Notes: generated from the letters alone by a model not told the origin. 64,000 bases of DNA from Ruminococcus flavefaciens (GCA_023667315.1 JAMPAI010000004.1:1-64000), one strand, 5' to 3'; positions 7,895-15,734 are shown, counted from the first letter of the stretch. Numbers and translations: made by a program.

Positions 7895-9898
7895 CTACAG
7901 CCGCAAATGCACCTGCACCTTGATTTCGGGTTTCAGGAAGCCCTTTGCCTGATTGTCGCCGCTGCCGATGGATTGCACTCCGTCCATCAGGGTGTGGGCG
8001 TATTTGATTTCGGCGGTGAACCTTCCGAACGATTTGCTCAACACGATAAAGAACCGCATGCCCTTGCCGTAGAGCGCGGGGGCGGAGGCCGCATAACGCA
8101 CGTCCGGCTCGTAGGCATAGATGCGGTGGAGGTAGCCATCGGTATGGAACAAGGCCACGCGCAGTCGGATCCGAAAACCGCCTTTCGGGCTCTGATACCC
8201 GGCATCCTGCAACAGCAGCACGCCCTTGCCCAAATCGCGCAGTTCCAGGCGGCTTTCGCCGAAAAATCCGTTGGAAGCCCGGTAGGCGGCGTTCAGCCGT
8301 ATGGAATTCCCTTGGCGGGTCTTGGTGTTGTCGAACCGGAAGCGCAGGTAGGCCGTGAACCGCCTCGGTTCGTAGTAGAGCGAGCCCGTAAAGACCTCCG
8401 AGTGCACCGGCATGCCGGCATCCTTCTTCTCCACGCGCTCCGAACCCGAGAACTCCAGACGGAGGTTTGCGGGCAGCAGCACCTTTCCCTGATAGGAGAA
8501 CAGATGCCTTTCCGTGCCCGGAACGCTTGGGCGGGGCGGACGCTTGTTGCCTACGGTGGCGTAGGGCGCGTAGTATCCGGCGCTCTGCCAGGTATATTGA
8601 ACGGCCAGGGCAAAGGTTTCGGCGGGCTTGAACTGCACGCCTTGCAGCAGCGCCCCCTGCAGGCTGTGCGATAGGGCGGCTTCCCCGTAAAAATGAAAAC
8701 GGTGCAGCAGGTAACGGTAATACACCGAAACGTTGGCGCCCCGTGCGGGCTTCACTTCCGAAAAATTTTTTCCCGCCATGTTGCCCTTCCTGTATTCGGG
8801 CGTATAGAGGCCGCCCAACTGATAGCCGGAAGCTACCAGCCCGATGCGTGCCGAGGCGATGTCTTTCTCCACCGATAGGCCGAACACCTGCATCGGCACG
8901 CGCTTTCGGTTCAATGTCTCGGTCTGGGTGCGGTGATACCCGGTTTCGGGAAACGACTGGATGCAGTCCCAGAAATCGGCCTTGCCGCTTGCCGAATCCG
9001 CCTGCAGCCCCGCGTCGTGCCTGGCAATGGAATAGAACAGCCCCGCCTGCCAGGTCTTGGGCAGCGCCAGTTGCAGGGCGGCTCCTTGCAGGAAGCCGTA
9101 TTCGGCACCGGAGGCGTAGGGGCGGAATCCTTTCCCGTTGCCGCAGAGCAAATCGGCCTGTATGCCGCCGAAGAATCCGGCGGGCGAGTGTACGTTGAGC
9201 CCGTAGCCGAAATCGGCTTTGTAGGTGCCTACGGTAAGGTTCTTTACGATGCCGAAGGATTTCAGGCTCAGATAGCCCGAATAAAAGTCGAAGCCTTGTT
9301 TGGTAAAAGCCTCGCCCGCGCCTTGTTTGGCGGCGAATCCCCATTGGATGCGGTTCTTGTAGTTGAAGGTATAGCGCAGGTAATAGCTGTCTGGTGTGCC
9401 GGCGTATTTGCCGTCGGCAAAGGCCTTGCTTTTTGCAAGCACCCTGCCGTAGCGCGCCGTCAGCTGGTGCTTGCCCTTGCCGATCACTTGCCGGAAGGGC
9501 GGCAAAGGCGGGTTGCCGCTGTTTTCGAGGCAGACGAAGGGCGCGAGGCGGTTCAGCGTCTGCCGGTCGAAGCCCGTCACGTTCTCGCACAGTTCCTCCA
9601 GGCGCACGATATTGCCGTAGCTATTGCGGTAGTACAGCAGGGCCTTGATCTGCCAGGCGTCCAGTATGCCGAGTTTCTGCAGCTCGTCTTCGGTGGCGGT
9701 GTTGAGGTTCAGCGGCTGGTCGGCGTATTGCTGGATTTCGGCCAAACGTTCCTCGTATTCCTCGGGTTCGTTTTCCAGGAGTTCCTCCAGATAGTCTTCC
9801 TGCCGCAGCAGGACAGCATTTTCCGGCATCGCGCCCAGGCTGTCGGGCGGGGCGTTCACCGCAAGGAAAGCGGCGGCGATAAGTAAAAGACCGGACAT
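7895..9898 (-). CDS. Outer-membrane beta-barrel protein with N-terminal helix-hairpin-helix domain
   Basis: A 667-residue exported protein. A signal peptide (MSGLLLIAAAFLAVN) is followed by a charged region and, at about residues 54-125, two helix-hairpin-helix motifs of the ComEA type (LNLNTATEDELQKLGILDA and VRLEELCENVTGFDRQTLNR). The remaining 530 or so residues alternate hydrophobic and polar positions with many aromatic-ended strands, as in a large outer-membrane barrel, and end in VQVHLRL. Proteins with this combination are widespread in Bacteroidota but, as far as I know, uncharacterised. It begins three bases after the stop of the other barrel gene, so the two are almost certainly co-expressed. 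DNA binding or uptake is only a guess. Confidence 0.75.
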   Translation of the reverse strand: MSGLLLIAAAFLAVNAPPDSLGAMPENAVLLRQEDYLEELLENEPEEYEERLAEIQQYADQPLNLNTATEDELQKLGILDAWQIKALLYYRNSYGNIVRLEELCENVTGFDRQTLNRLAPFVCLENSGNPPLPPFRQVIGKGKHQLTARYGRVLAKSKAFADGKYAGTPDSYYLRYTFNYKNRIQWGFAAKQGAGEAFTKQGFDFYSGYLSLKSFGIVKNLTVGTYKADFGYGLNVHSPAGFFGGIQADLLCGNGKGFRPYASGAEYGFLQGAALQLALPKTWQAGLFYSIARHDAGLQADSASGKADFWDCIQSFPETGYHRTQTETLNRKRVPMQVFGLSVEKDIASARIGLVASGYQLGGLYTPEYRKGNMAGKNFSEVKPARGANVSVYYRYLLHRFHFYGEAALSHSLQGALLQGVQFKPAETFALAVQYTWQSAGYYAPYATVGNKRPPRPSVPGTERHLFSYQGKVLLPANLRLEFSGSERVEKKDAGMPVHSEVFTGSLYYEPRRFTAYLRFRFDNTKTRQGNSIRLNAAYRASNGFFGESRLELRDLGKGVLLLQDAGYQSPKGGFRIRLRVALFHTDGYLHRIYAYEPDVRYAASAPALYGKGMRFFIVLSKSFGRFTAEIKYAHTLMDGVQSIGSGDNQAKGFLKPEIKVQVHLRL

Positions 9899-9901
9899 GG
9901 C

Positions 9902-10750
9902 TCAGGATTTTGGTGCGAAAAGGTGATGGACCGTAATTTCCACGCAGGTCTCGAATCCCACCGGATTCTGGTAGGAGGCGCTGATGCCGGCCTGCACCCG
10001 CCTGCCCGTATAGGCCAGCCCGAGCTTGTAGGCGGCGGGATTCACGCGCGCCTGGGCGTACACGATAAAGCGTTGTTCGTGGCTGCGGGGTGTCTCGATG
10101 GCATAGGCGAACCCGATTCCGCCCTGCAGGGGGTGGCGCAGGTCTTTGTAGATGTCCAGCCCTACATGCAGGTTCCTGTAGATATTGCAGCCCGCCCCCA
10201 CACGCAGGCACAGCGCGTGGTTCCATTCCTTTTTAAGCTGGGAACGCAGCGGAACGCTTTGCCGGGCGTCGAAAGCCACCGCCCAGATGCCCCGTTTGAA
10301 GGCCGCCGAAAGCCCGAGGTCCAGCAGTATTTCCGCCTTCCGGTTCTCGATGGGGTTGGCGATACGCAAGGCCGAGAACAAGCCCAGGCCAAGCCCCGGC
10401 AGCAGGTTCCGGCCATAGGAGAGGCCTATTTGCTGACGGTGCAGCACCGAATAGCCGTGGTAGTCGTACAGCAGGTTCCAGCAGTCCTTGTTGTGGCCGG
10501 CCTGCACCGAAAGTCCGCAATGCCCGTTTTCCTTGATAAAGGCCGAACGGCAGAAAGCGCCGTAGGCGAGATGCGGGGTCTGCTGGGGATACAGGCTTCC
10601 GAGGGCGGGGTAGTAGCCCGAGCGTGCCGAACGGGGCGGGGACTTGCCCAAGGAGGCTTGCAGGGAAAAGGGCAGCAGGCAGTCGTCCTGCGCCGAAAGC
10701 GGCAATGTGAGGCTTGTGCAGGCAAGAAGGAGGATAAAACGCAATCGCAT
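9902..10750 (-). CDS. Outer-membrane beta-barrel protein of unknown function
   Basis: About 282 residues from the start chosen here (MRLRFILLLACTSLTLPLSAQ), which gives a clean signal peptide; an in-frame ATG nine codons upstream at 10777 would put a charged stretch in front of it. The mature part is built of short alternating strands rich in Gly, Tyr and Leu (GLGLGLFSALRIANP, KLGLAYTGRRVQAGISASY), the pattern of a porin-like barrel of about 12-14 strands. It resembles the small barrel proteins of the PorV/PorQ style, but no specific motif supports that name. It lies three bases upstream of the helix-hairpin-helix barrel gene, and the pair form an operon. Confidence 0.6.
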   Translation of the reverse strand: MRLRFILLLACTSLTLPLSAQDDCLLPFSLQASLGKSPPRSARSGYYPALGSLYPQQTPHLAYGAFCRSAFIKENGHCGLSVQAGHNKDCWNLLYDYHGYSVLHRQQIGLSYGRNLLPGLGLGLFSALRIANPIENRKAEILLDLGLSAAFKRGIWAVAFDARQSVPLRSQLKKEWNHALCLRVGAGCNIYRNLHVGLDIYKDLRHPLQGGIGFAYAIETPRSHEQRFIVYAQARVNPAAYKLGLAYTGRRVQAGISASYQNPVGFETCVEITVHHLFAPKS

Positions 10751-10850
10751 GGTGTGAACCCGTCTGAATGGCAGCACGGGTTACTTATAGAATCCAAGAA
10801 CCGCGTTTTTATCGAAGTTCGGAAGGCTGTTTTGGGGGCGGATAGAAACG

Positions 10851-10887
10851 AAAAACGCCCTTGCGGTTTGATGCAAGGGCGTTTTTT
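10851..10887. terminator. Bidirectional intrinsic terminator
   Basis: A perfect 14-base stem (AAAAACGCCCTTGC at 10851-10864 with its complement at 10873-10886), an 8-base loop, and flanking A and T runs. It lies just beyond the purE stop codon and upstream of the barrel operon, so it mainly ends purE transcription. Confidence 0.88.
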
Positions 10888-10899
10888 GAAGGGAAAATT

Positions 10900-11442
10900 T
10901 TATTTGATCCGATATTCGAAGTCCATGTTCTTGAGGTCTTCGTTGGCCTTTCTGATTTTCTCTTTGAGGCTCTTTTTGTGCTCCATCACTTTCGTGCGGT
11001 AATATACCGCCGTGTTGTCCGCGCCTACCGAGAGGATCTGCAGGGCCAGGATGGCGGCGTTCAGCGCGCCGTTGATGGCCACGGTGGCCACCGGAATGCC
11101 GGGAGGCATCTGCAGGATGGCGAAGGCGGCATCGATGCCCTCGATGCTCGACTTGATGGGCACCCCGATAACGGGCAGGGGGGTCAGGGCGGCGATCACG
11201 CCCGGCAGGTGCGCTGCCATGCCCGCGGCCGCGATGATGACCCGCACGCCCCTTTGTTCGGCGTTCTGGGCGAAGTCAATCACTTCCATCGGCGTTCGGT
11301 GCGCCGAGAAGGCGAGGATTTCGAACGGAACCTGCTGTTCGTTCAGGAATTTGGCGGCAGCTTCCATAATCGGGTAGTCGGAGGTGCTGCCCATGATAAG
11401 GCTTACCAAGGGATGGTCGGTAGCCGGACGTTGCTTTTCCAT
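10900..11442 (-). CDS. purE: N5-carboxyaminoimidazole ribonucleotide mutase
   Basis: A 180-residue class I PurE, which moves the carboxyl group from N5-CAIR to give CAIR in purine biosynthesis in the cytoplasm. Family motifs are clear: LIMGSTSDYPIMEAA near the start, FSAHRTP at about 45-51, AAAGMAAHLPGVIAAL at about 71-86 and GIPVATVAINGALNAAILA at about 115-133. The reading frame stays open further upstream, but MEKQRP at 11442 gives the normal PurE length, and the -7 TACCTTTG on the minus strand at 11468-11461 would leave no room for an earlier start. It is transcribed divergently from rpmB and alone, followed by a strong terminator. Confidence 0.95.
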   Translation of the reverse strand: MEKQRPATDHPLVSLIMGSTSDYPIMEAAAKFLNEQQVPFEILAFSAHRTPMEVIDFAQNAEQRGVRVIIAAAGMAAHLPGVIAALTPLPVIGVPIKSSIEGIDAAFAILQMPPGIPVATVAINGALNAAILALQILSVGADNTAVYYRTKVMEHKKSLKEKIRKANEDLKNMDFEYRIK

Positions 11443-11460
11443 AAGTTTTGTTTGAGATGC

Positions 11461-11468
11461 CAAAGGTA
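11461..11468 (-). promoter_or_regulatory. -7 box of the purE promoter
   Basis: TACCTTTG on the minus strand, an exact match to TAnnTTTG, 19 bases before the purE start. I see no good -33 TTTG at the usual distance. Confidence 0.5.
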
Positions 11469-11517
11469 CGATATTGCAGCGAGTTGTGCGAGAAACAAAT
11501 TTTAAAAAGGAAACTTG

Positions 11518-11545
11518 TTTGTTAGAAAAAAAAATACGACCTTTG
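11518..11545 (+). promoter_or_regulatory. Probable rpmB promoter
   Basis: TTTG at 11518-11521 and GACCTTTG at 11538-11545 (one mismatch to TAnnTTTG). The 16-base gap is shorter than the usual 19-21, so the -33 assignment is uncertain. Confidence 0.4.
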
Positions 11546-11570
11546 CACTCCATTTTGGCGGTTGGTCGCG

Positions 11571-11594
11571 GCGCGGCCCTTGTTAAGGCCGCGC
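11571..11594 (+). promoter_or_regulatory. Leader hairpin in front of rpmB
   Basis: GCGCGGCC (11571-11578) and GGCCGCGC (11587-11594) form a perfect 8-base GC stem with an 8-base loop, 20 bases before the rpmB start and followed by an A/T-rich run. It could be an attenuator or an autoregulatory ribosomal-protein leader. The structure is seen; the role is inferred. Confidence 0.45.
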
Positions 11595-11614
11595 AATTTA
11601 AAAACATTACAGTC

Positions 11615-11854
11615 ATGTCGAGAGTTTGTGAAATAACTGGAAAGAAGGTGATTAGCGGAAACCATGTTTCCCACTCCAACATCAAGACCCGTCGCAAATT
11701 TTACCCCAATTTGCAGACCAAGAAGTTCTATGTACCCGAAGAAGACGCCTGGATTACCTTGCGTGTTTCGGCCAAGGGCATCAAGAACATCAACAAGAAA
11801 GGCATTATGGCCTGCCTGCTGGAAGCCGAAGCCAACGGCTTGATTCGTTTGTAA
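11615..11854 (+). CDS. rpmB: 50S ribosomal protein L28
   Basis: A 79-residue protein of the large ribosomal subunit. It begins MSRVCEITGKKVISGNHVSH and continues with SNIKTRRKFYPNLQTKKFY, as in bacterial L28. The open frame extends 47 codons upstream, but the ATG at 11615 gives the family length and start. In most Bacteroidota rpmB is followed by rpmG (L33) and a very small DUF4295 protein. Here neither follows: the next element is a terminator at 11919, so rpmB is a single-gene unit and L33 must be encoded elsewhere or by another paralogue. Confidence 0.96.
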   Translation: MSRVCEITGKKVISGNHVSHSNIKTRRKFYPNLQTKKFYVPEEDAWITLRVSAKGIKNINKKGIMACLLEAEANGLIRL

Positions 11855-11918
11855 TTCCATCCTGGATTTGTTTGGCACGAAGGTAGCCAAGCTATGTTTG
11901 TTGACTTCATAATTGTGG

Positions 11919-11951
11919 AGAGAGCCGCTGGATAAGCGGCTCTCTTTTTTT
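11919..11951 (+). terminator. Intrinsic terminator after rpmB
   Basis: An 11-base stem, AGAGAGCCGCT at 11919-11929 with AGCGGCTCTCT at 11935-11945, a 5-base loop and a T run on the plus strand. Confidence 0.88.
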
Positions 11952-11989
11952 GTATGCTTTTTCCCTGAACTGGAGTCGGAGCCTTCGGC

Positions 11990-12015
11990 GGTAGTGCAAG
12001 TCGCTTTGCGCTACC
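11990..12015. repeat. Small inverted repeat next to the palindromic element
   Basis: GGTAGTGCAA at 11990-11999 pairs with TTGCGCTACC at 12006-12015 with one G-T wobble and a 6-base loop. It lies 17 bases from the larger nested palindrome and may be part of the same unit. Confidence 0.45.
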
Positions 12016-12032
12016 GTGGGGAACTATGAGGC

Positions 12033-12154
12033 CAAGGGATTTTGGATGGTGAGATGCAAGGCGGGCAGTTTCGGATGCGAGGGAGCGTACTTTGGTACGA
12101 GACCGAGTTATCCGAAGCTGCCCAACGAAGCAGATTACCGTCCAAAATCCCTTG
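12033..12154. repeat. Nested palindromic element (122 bases)
   Basis: Three sets of inverted arms share one centre. The outer arms CAAGGGATTTTGGA (12033-12046) and TCCAAAATCCCTTG (12141-12154) are perfect over 14 bases. The middle arms (12063-12076 and 12110-12123) match over 14 bases with one G-T wobble. The inner arms CGTAC and GTACG (12086-12090, 12095-12099) close on a TTTG loop. No protein is evident. The shape fits a MITE-like or REP-like mobile palindrome, or a structured RNA. The 363-base gap between rpmB and exbD holds only this, the small hairpin and two terminators. Confidence 0.6.
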
Positions 12155-12163
12155 TATGGGTAC

Positions 12164-12202
12164 AAAAAAAACGGATTGAGATTCTCTCAATCCGTTTTTT
12201 TA
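12164..12202 (-). terminator. Intrinsic terminator of the exb operon
   Basis: A stem ACGGATTGAG (12171-12180) with CTCAATCCGT (12186-12195), flanked by an A run on one side and a T run on the other, so it works on both strands. It lies 16 bases beyond the stop of the last exbD. Confidence 0.85.
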
Positions 12203-12217
12203 TCGGCCAGGGGAGGA

Positions 12218-12688
12218 TTAGTTTTCCTTTTCTTTGCCCTTGGCGCTAGAGTAGTTGATCTTCAAGGCGTTCATCTTACGCAACTCCTGCTTTACGTCGG
12301 TAATGATACCCATCTTGACCGTTTTGTCGGCCTTGAGGGAGGTAGTCATCAACGGACGGTCCACTTCGTCGCGTGCCTGACGCTCGGCTTCGATAAACTG
12401 GGCGATGTCGCGCACGGAAGAAAGCTGGTCGTTGAGCTGGATACGCGGTTCGGTACCGAACTTCTGCGCGTCCATGGGAGGTCCGATGTAGATAAAGCTT
12501 ACCAACGACTTCTTTTCGAGTTTCTGAACCTCGGTCGCGGTAGGCGGGTTGATGCGCACAAACAAGGTGCTTTCACGCATGGTGGTGATAACCATAAAGA
12601 AGAACAACAGCATGAAGATGATGTCGCTCATACTTCCGGTATTGATCTCCGGCGTACCTTTCTTGGCGTTTTTATTGAACTTTCCCAT
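12218..12688 (-). CDS. ExbD/TolR-family energy-transducing protein (second copy)
   Basis: A 156-residue single-pass membrane protein that works with ExbB and TonB to carry proton-motive force to the outer membrane. After a short cytoplasmic segment, TGSMSDIIFMLLFFFMVITT (about residues 17-36) is the membrane helix with the essential aspartate (MSDI) of the family. A periplasmic domain follows. It is last in a four-gene operon and starts five bases after the preceding exbD. Paired, non-identical ExbD proteins are common in Bacteroidota. The C-terminus is charged (SSAKGKEKEN). Confidence 0.88.
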   Translation of the reverse strand: MGKFNKNAKKGTPEINTGSMSDIIFMLLFFFMVITTMRESTLFVRINPPTATEVQKLEKKSLVSFIYIGPPMDAQKFGTEPRIQLNDQLSSVRDIAQFIEAERQARDEVDRPLMTTSLKADKTVKMGIITDVKQELRKMNALKINYSSAKGKEKEN

Positions 12689-12693
12689 GAGTG

Positions 12694-13269
12694 TTAGTTA
12701 TTTACGGCAGCACTAGTGGGTTCTGCCTCTGAAATGGTAAGGGGAATCGCTTTCTGTATGGCCTCGATTTGGGCGTCTTTCTTCAAGTCGTCGAATTTGT
12801 GGCCGAACCTTTCCTGAGCCAGTTCATCCCTCAGTTCGTGGAAGGCGGCGGTCAACTCGTTCTGTACCTTTACGTACATCTCGTAGGAAGTACCGCGGTC
12901 GTTACGCAACGAAACAACGCCTTTCGAAACGGGAACATTGCCCAAGCCTTCGATTTCCTCTATTTTCTTTTCCGATTTCTTGGGGTCATTAGCCGGGTTT
13001 GCCAAAAACTCTTTCGCCATATCGCGCAGGTCGGCGATTTCGACACGCGCACCCTGCACCTGCAGCTCATCCCGGAAGTTTACGGCCACCTTGAACACGT
13101 TGCGGTCGTGGATTTCGGGTTTGGGTGCATCGGGCGGCAGGGGAGGCGGCAATTTTCGAGCAATCCCCAAGTCCGTATTGATAGATGATGTCAACAAGAA
13201 GAATGTCAACAGCAAGAACGAAATATCGGACATGGATCCCCCATTGATGGTGGGTGATTTCTTAGCCAT
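12694..13269 (-). CDS. ExbD/TolR-family energy-transducing protein (first copy)
   Basis: A 191-residue ExbD-like protein, longer than its downstream partner. GGSMSDISFLLLTFFLLTSS (about 10-29) is the membrane helix with the conserved aspartate. A proline-rich link (LPPPLPPDAPKPE) leads into the periplasmic domain, which carries a charged helical insert at about 90-115. It follows the 111-residue membrane protein by five bases. It is expected to form heteromers with ExbB and the second ExbD and to power TonB-dependent receptors; no tonB gene is present in this operon. Confidence 0.88.
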   Translation of the reverse strand: MAKKSPTINGGSMSDISFLLLTFFLLTSSINTDLGIARKLPPPLPPDAPKPEIHDRNVFKVAVNFRDELQVQGARVEIADLRDMAKEFLANPANDPKKSEKKIEEIEGLGNVPVSKGVVSLRNDRGTSYEMYVKVQNELTAAFHELRDELAQERFGHKFDDLKKDAQIEAIQKAIPLTISEAEPTSAAVNN

Positions 13270-13274
13270 GAGTG

Positions 13275-13610
13275 TTACTTTTTAAACGGTCTGGCAATTT
13301 CGGTGCCGATAAGCGTAAGCAGGGTAATGCCGAACAGAATGTAGAACATTATCATGCCTGCGCCGATCATTTTGGAGGAACCGTAATTTCCACCCACCTT
13401 GTCGAACACGGCCTGACTGATGTCGGAACCGGACGAAACGATATAGGAAATCACGAAGATGACAACCAAACCTACAATACCGTAAAGCGAGGTCTTGTTT
13501 TGCTTGAAGTTGCCGGCAAATTGGTAGATGGAGAAGCCTACGGCCGCCAAGACTCCGAGAATCAGCAGCGCGTAAACCACAAACATCCCTATGTTGATCA
13601 ATGTATCCAT
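13275..13610 (-). CDS. Small membrane protein of the exb operon, unknown function
   Basis: A 111-residue protein with three predicted membrane helices: about residues 8-28 (MFVVYALLILGVLAAVGFSI), 43-63 (YGIVGLVVIFVISYIVSSG) and 85-104 (MIMFYILFGITLLTLIGTEI). It ends in a basic tail (ARPFKK). It lies between exbB and the first exbD with gaps of 20 and 5 bases, so it is translated with the transducer genes. Comparable small proteins occupy this slot in other Bacteroidota, but I know of no assigned function. It may be an accessory subunit of the ExbB/ExbD complex. Confidence 0.7.
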   Translation of the reverse strand: MDTLINIGMFVVYALLILGVLAAVGFSIYQFAGNFKQNKTSLYGIVGLVVIFVISYIVSSGSDISQAVFDKVGGNYGSSKMIGAGMIMFYILFGITLLTLIGTEIARPFKK

Positions 13611-13630
13611 AGCCTAAAGCCTCCTTCGAA

Positions 13631-14458
13631 TTATTTCTGGTGGTTGTACTTGACGATCAAGTCCATGAACGAAATGGAAGCGTCTTCCATCTTGTTTACG
13701 ATAGCGTCCACTTTGGAGCTGAGGTAGTTGTAGAATGTTTGGATAACGATGGCCACGATAAGACCGAATACGGTGGTCAACAAGGCCACTTTCATACCAC
13801 CGGCAACAACGGTCGGGGAGATATCACCGGCAGCTTCGATATCGTCGAACGCCTGAACCATCCCTACTACTGTACCCAAGAACCCCAACATAGGAGCCAC
13901 GGCGATTACGAAACCGATCCAGGAAAGGTTCTTTTCCAGACGGCCTACCTGAACGCCACCGTAGGAGGTAACCGATTTTTCGATCATGTCGATGCCTTCG
14001 TCGGCACGTTCCAGACCTTGGTAGAAGATGCTGGCCACGGGACCGCGGGTGTTGCGGCAAACTTCCTTGGCAGCCACGACACCGCCTTTCTGCAGGGCGT
14101 CTTCAACGCTGGCGAGCAGTTTTTCGGTGTTGGTGGTGGCAAGGTTCAAGTAAATGATACGTTCGAAAACCAAAGCCAAACCGAGAATGAATACCAAAAG
14201 TACGGGCGTCATCCAGCCGGCACCACCTTCGATGAATTTTTGTTTGAGGGCCTGGTGGAACGACTTCTGCTGAACTTGAACGGGAGCCTGTTCGATAACC
14301 GTTTCTTCAACGGCCACGGTTTCTTCTTCGGTCTGTTCAACAACAGCTTCTTCGGTTTCTACCGCCGGCGTTTCGGCTTGAGCGGCTTCCTGAGCCATCA
14401 AAGCGGAACCAAAAACAAACATGGCTCCAACAAAAAGGGATGCAATCAGTTTTTTCAT
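13631..14458 (-). CDS. ExbB/TolQ/MotA-family proton channel with acidic N-terminal extension
   Basis: A 275-residue inner-membrane protein, the proton-channel partner of ExbD. It has a signal-like first helix (MKKLIASLFVGAMFVFGSAL), then about 45 residues rich in Glu, Val and Thr, then the MotA/TolQ/ExbB core with helices at about 82-102 (WMTPVLLVFILGLALVFERI), 175-200 and 215-245. The core motif GFLGTVVGMVQAFD is present. The acidic periplasmic segment is longer than in E. coli ExbB but is seen in Bacteroidota versions. It is first in the operon. A -7 box lies at 14579-14572. Confidence 0.9.
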   Translation of the reverse strand: MKKLIASLFVGAMFVFGSALMAQEAAQAETPAVETEEAVVEQTEEETVAVEETVIEQAPVQVQQKSFHQALKQKFIEGGAGWMTPVLLVFILGLALVFERIIYLNLATTNTEKLLASVEDALQKGGVVAAKEVCRNTRGPVASIFYQGLERADEGIDMIEKSVTSYGGVQVGRLEKNLSWIGFVIAVAPMLGFLGTVVGMVQAFDDIEAAGDISPTVVAGGMKVALLTTVFGLIVAIVIQTFYNYLSSKVDAIVNKMEDASISFMDLIVKYNHQK

Positions 14459-14571
14459 GATGATTAGAACTTTTTTTTCTTTGTTATCCTTTGGTTTTGA
14501 TTACTTGGCCGCCGGCAGGCCCGCGTCGGTTTTTTATAGGTAACGCTTGCGCCTGTCTGCTTAAGGCCGGG

Positions 14572-14579
14572 CAAATATA
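14572..14579 (-). promoter_or_regulatory. -7 box of the exb operon promoter
   Basis: TATATTTG on the minus strand fits TAnnTTTG exactly and lies about 115 bases upstream of exbB. No convincing -33 TTTG is visible at the usual spacing. Confidence 0.4.
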
Positions 14580-14598
14580 CGGAAATTTTTCTTTTCCC

Positions 14599-15708
14599 CT
14601 ACAGCACGGCCACTTTTCGTGTAAAATGCCGTTTGCCCACACCGATGCGCACAATGTAGATGCCGGCGGCGGGCAGGCCGTATCCGAACCGGCTCTGGCG
14701 CACGAAGGTGGCGCAGATACGGGATCCGGACGTATTGAAAATCTCCACCGATTCCATTTGCCCCGCGCTGTAATCGATTTGCAGAAAGCGCTTTTCGGTG
14801 GTTACGGAGCATTTGTTCCAAAACGGATGCTGAACGCCCACCGTATCGCCGGGCGTGGGTTCAGGATCGGGTTCAGGTTCAGGTTCAGGGTCGGGTGCGG
14901 AATCGCCCCAGCCGAGGGTGTCGCTGCCCCAGATCTTTTCCACCAATTCGGGATGGTCGATAAAGGGATTGCGGTTGCCCTGAATCTTGAACACGGAATC
15001 GTTGCGCCGCCGTTCCTTTTCGCTTACCGTGTCCTGAAGATGCCATTTAAGCAAGAGTTCCCTGCTCCATTCTGTGAAATCGTCCTGATTGTTGCCGGCC
15101 AGCATATCCGATTTCCATGTGGCGATTTTGTCGTGGTAGCAGGTGGCCATATAAAAATAGGTGCGGGCGAAATCGCCTTTGTATTCATCGAGGGGCTCGA
15201 ACACCGTTTTCGTATATCCGGGAAAGTTACATTTGCCTAATTTACTGCCTGCCGTGGAGGTGAAAGTGGCGCTCCCCACCTCGCCAAACGGATAGTTGCT
15301 GCGTTTGGTGTTTACATAACCCGAAACGGGATAGAGGTGGAAGAGGTCGGTGTACATGGGGTATTCATCGTTGAACCAACTTTTGGGCATGGAGTGCTCG
15401 CGGTTATATTTCAGGCATTGATTGGATTCGTTTCCCGAACTTCCCCCCGAATGCTGGTCAACCCTGAACTTGAAGGGGCATTTGTTGTACATGTCGAAGA
15501 TGCTGTCTGCATCGGCGTCGGTTCGCAGGTAGGCATCCCAAAGTTCTTTGTATGACAGTTCCGTGTGCTCCTTGATGATTCCGAACAAGGTTTCTTTCAG
15601 TTCAATCCCTTTTTTATGCAGGGCGGCATCGTAATAGCCTTCGGGTTCGTCGGCGCGGCAGACCCACACCAGACAGAACAGCAGCAAAAGACCAACAATC
15701 TTTTTCAT
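14599..15708 (-). CDS. Secreted endonuclease I with type IX secretion tail
   Basis: A 369-residue exported nuclease of the EndA/NucM (endonuclease I) family, which degrades DNA outside the cell. A signal peptide (MKKIVGLLLLFCLVWVCRA) is followed by the nuclease domain (about 20-265). This contains YNREHSMPKSWF, with the family's catalytic HxxP-type core, and DLFHLYPVSGYVNTKRSNYP. A linker of alternating Pro, Glu and Asp (about 275-293) leads to a C-terminal domain (about 305-369) with VEIFNTSGSRI and GIYIVRIGVGKRHFTRKVAVL. This is the type A sorting domain of the type IX secretion system, so the protein should be exported and surface-attached or released. It is last in a minus-strand run, separated from aspS by a terminator-like hairpin. 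Confidence 0.9.
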   Translation of the reverse strand: MKKIVGLLLLFCLVWVCRADEPEGYYDAALHKKGIELKETLFGIIKEHTELSYKELWDAYLRTDADADSIFDMYNKCPFKFRVDQHSGGSSGNESNQCLKYNREHSMPKSWFNDEYPMYTDLFHLYPVSGYVNTKRSNYPFGEVGSATFTSTAGSKLGKCNFPGYTKTVFEPLDEYKGDFARTYFYMATCYHDKIATWKSDMLAGNNQDDFTEWSRELLLKWHLQDTVSEKERRRNDSVFKIQGNRNPFIDHPELVEKIWGSDTLGWGDSAPDPEPEPEPDPEPTPGDTVGVQHPFWNKCSVTTEKRFLQIDYSAGQMESVEIFNTSGSRICATFVRQSRFGYGLPAAGIYIVRIGVGKRHFTRKVAVL

Positions 15709-15734
15709 TACAGGCTGGATTTAAAGATTATAAT

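Noticed and set aside
12016-12249. Short open frames in the palindromic element
   Set aside because: They have no start context, no domain and merely cross the inverted repeats and terminator.
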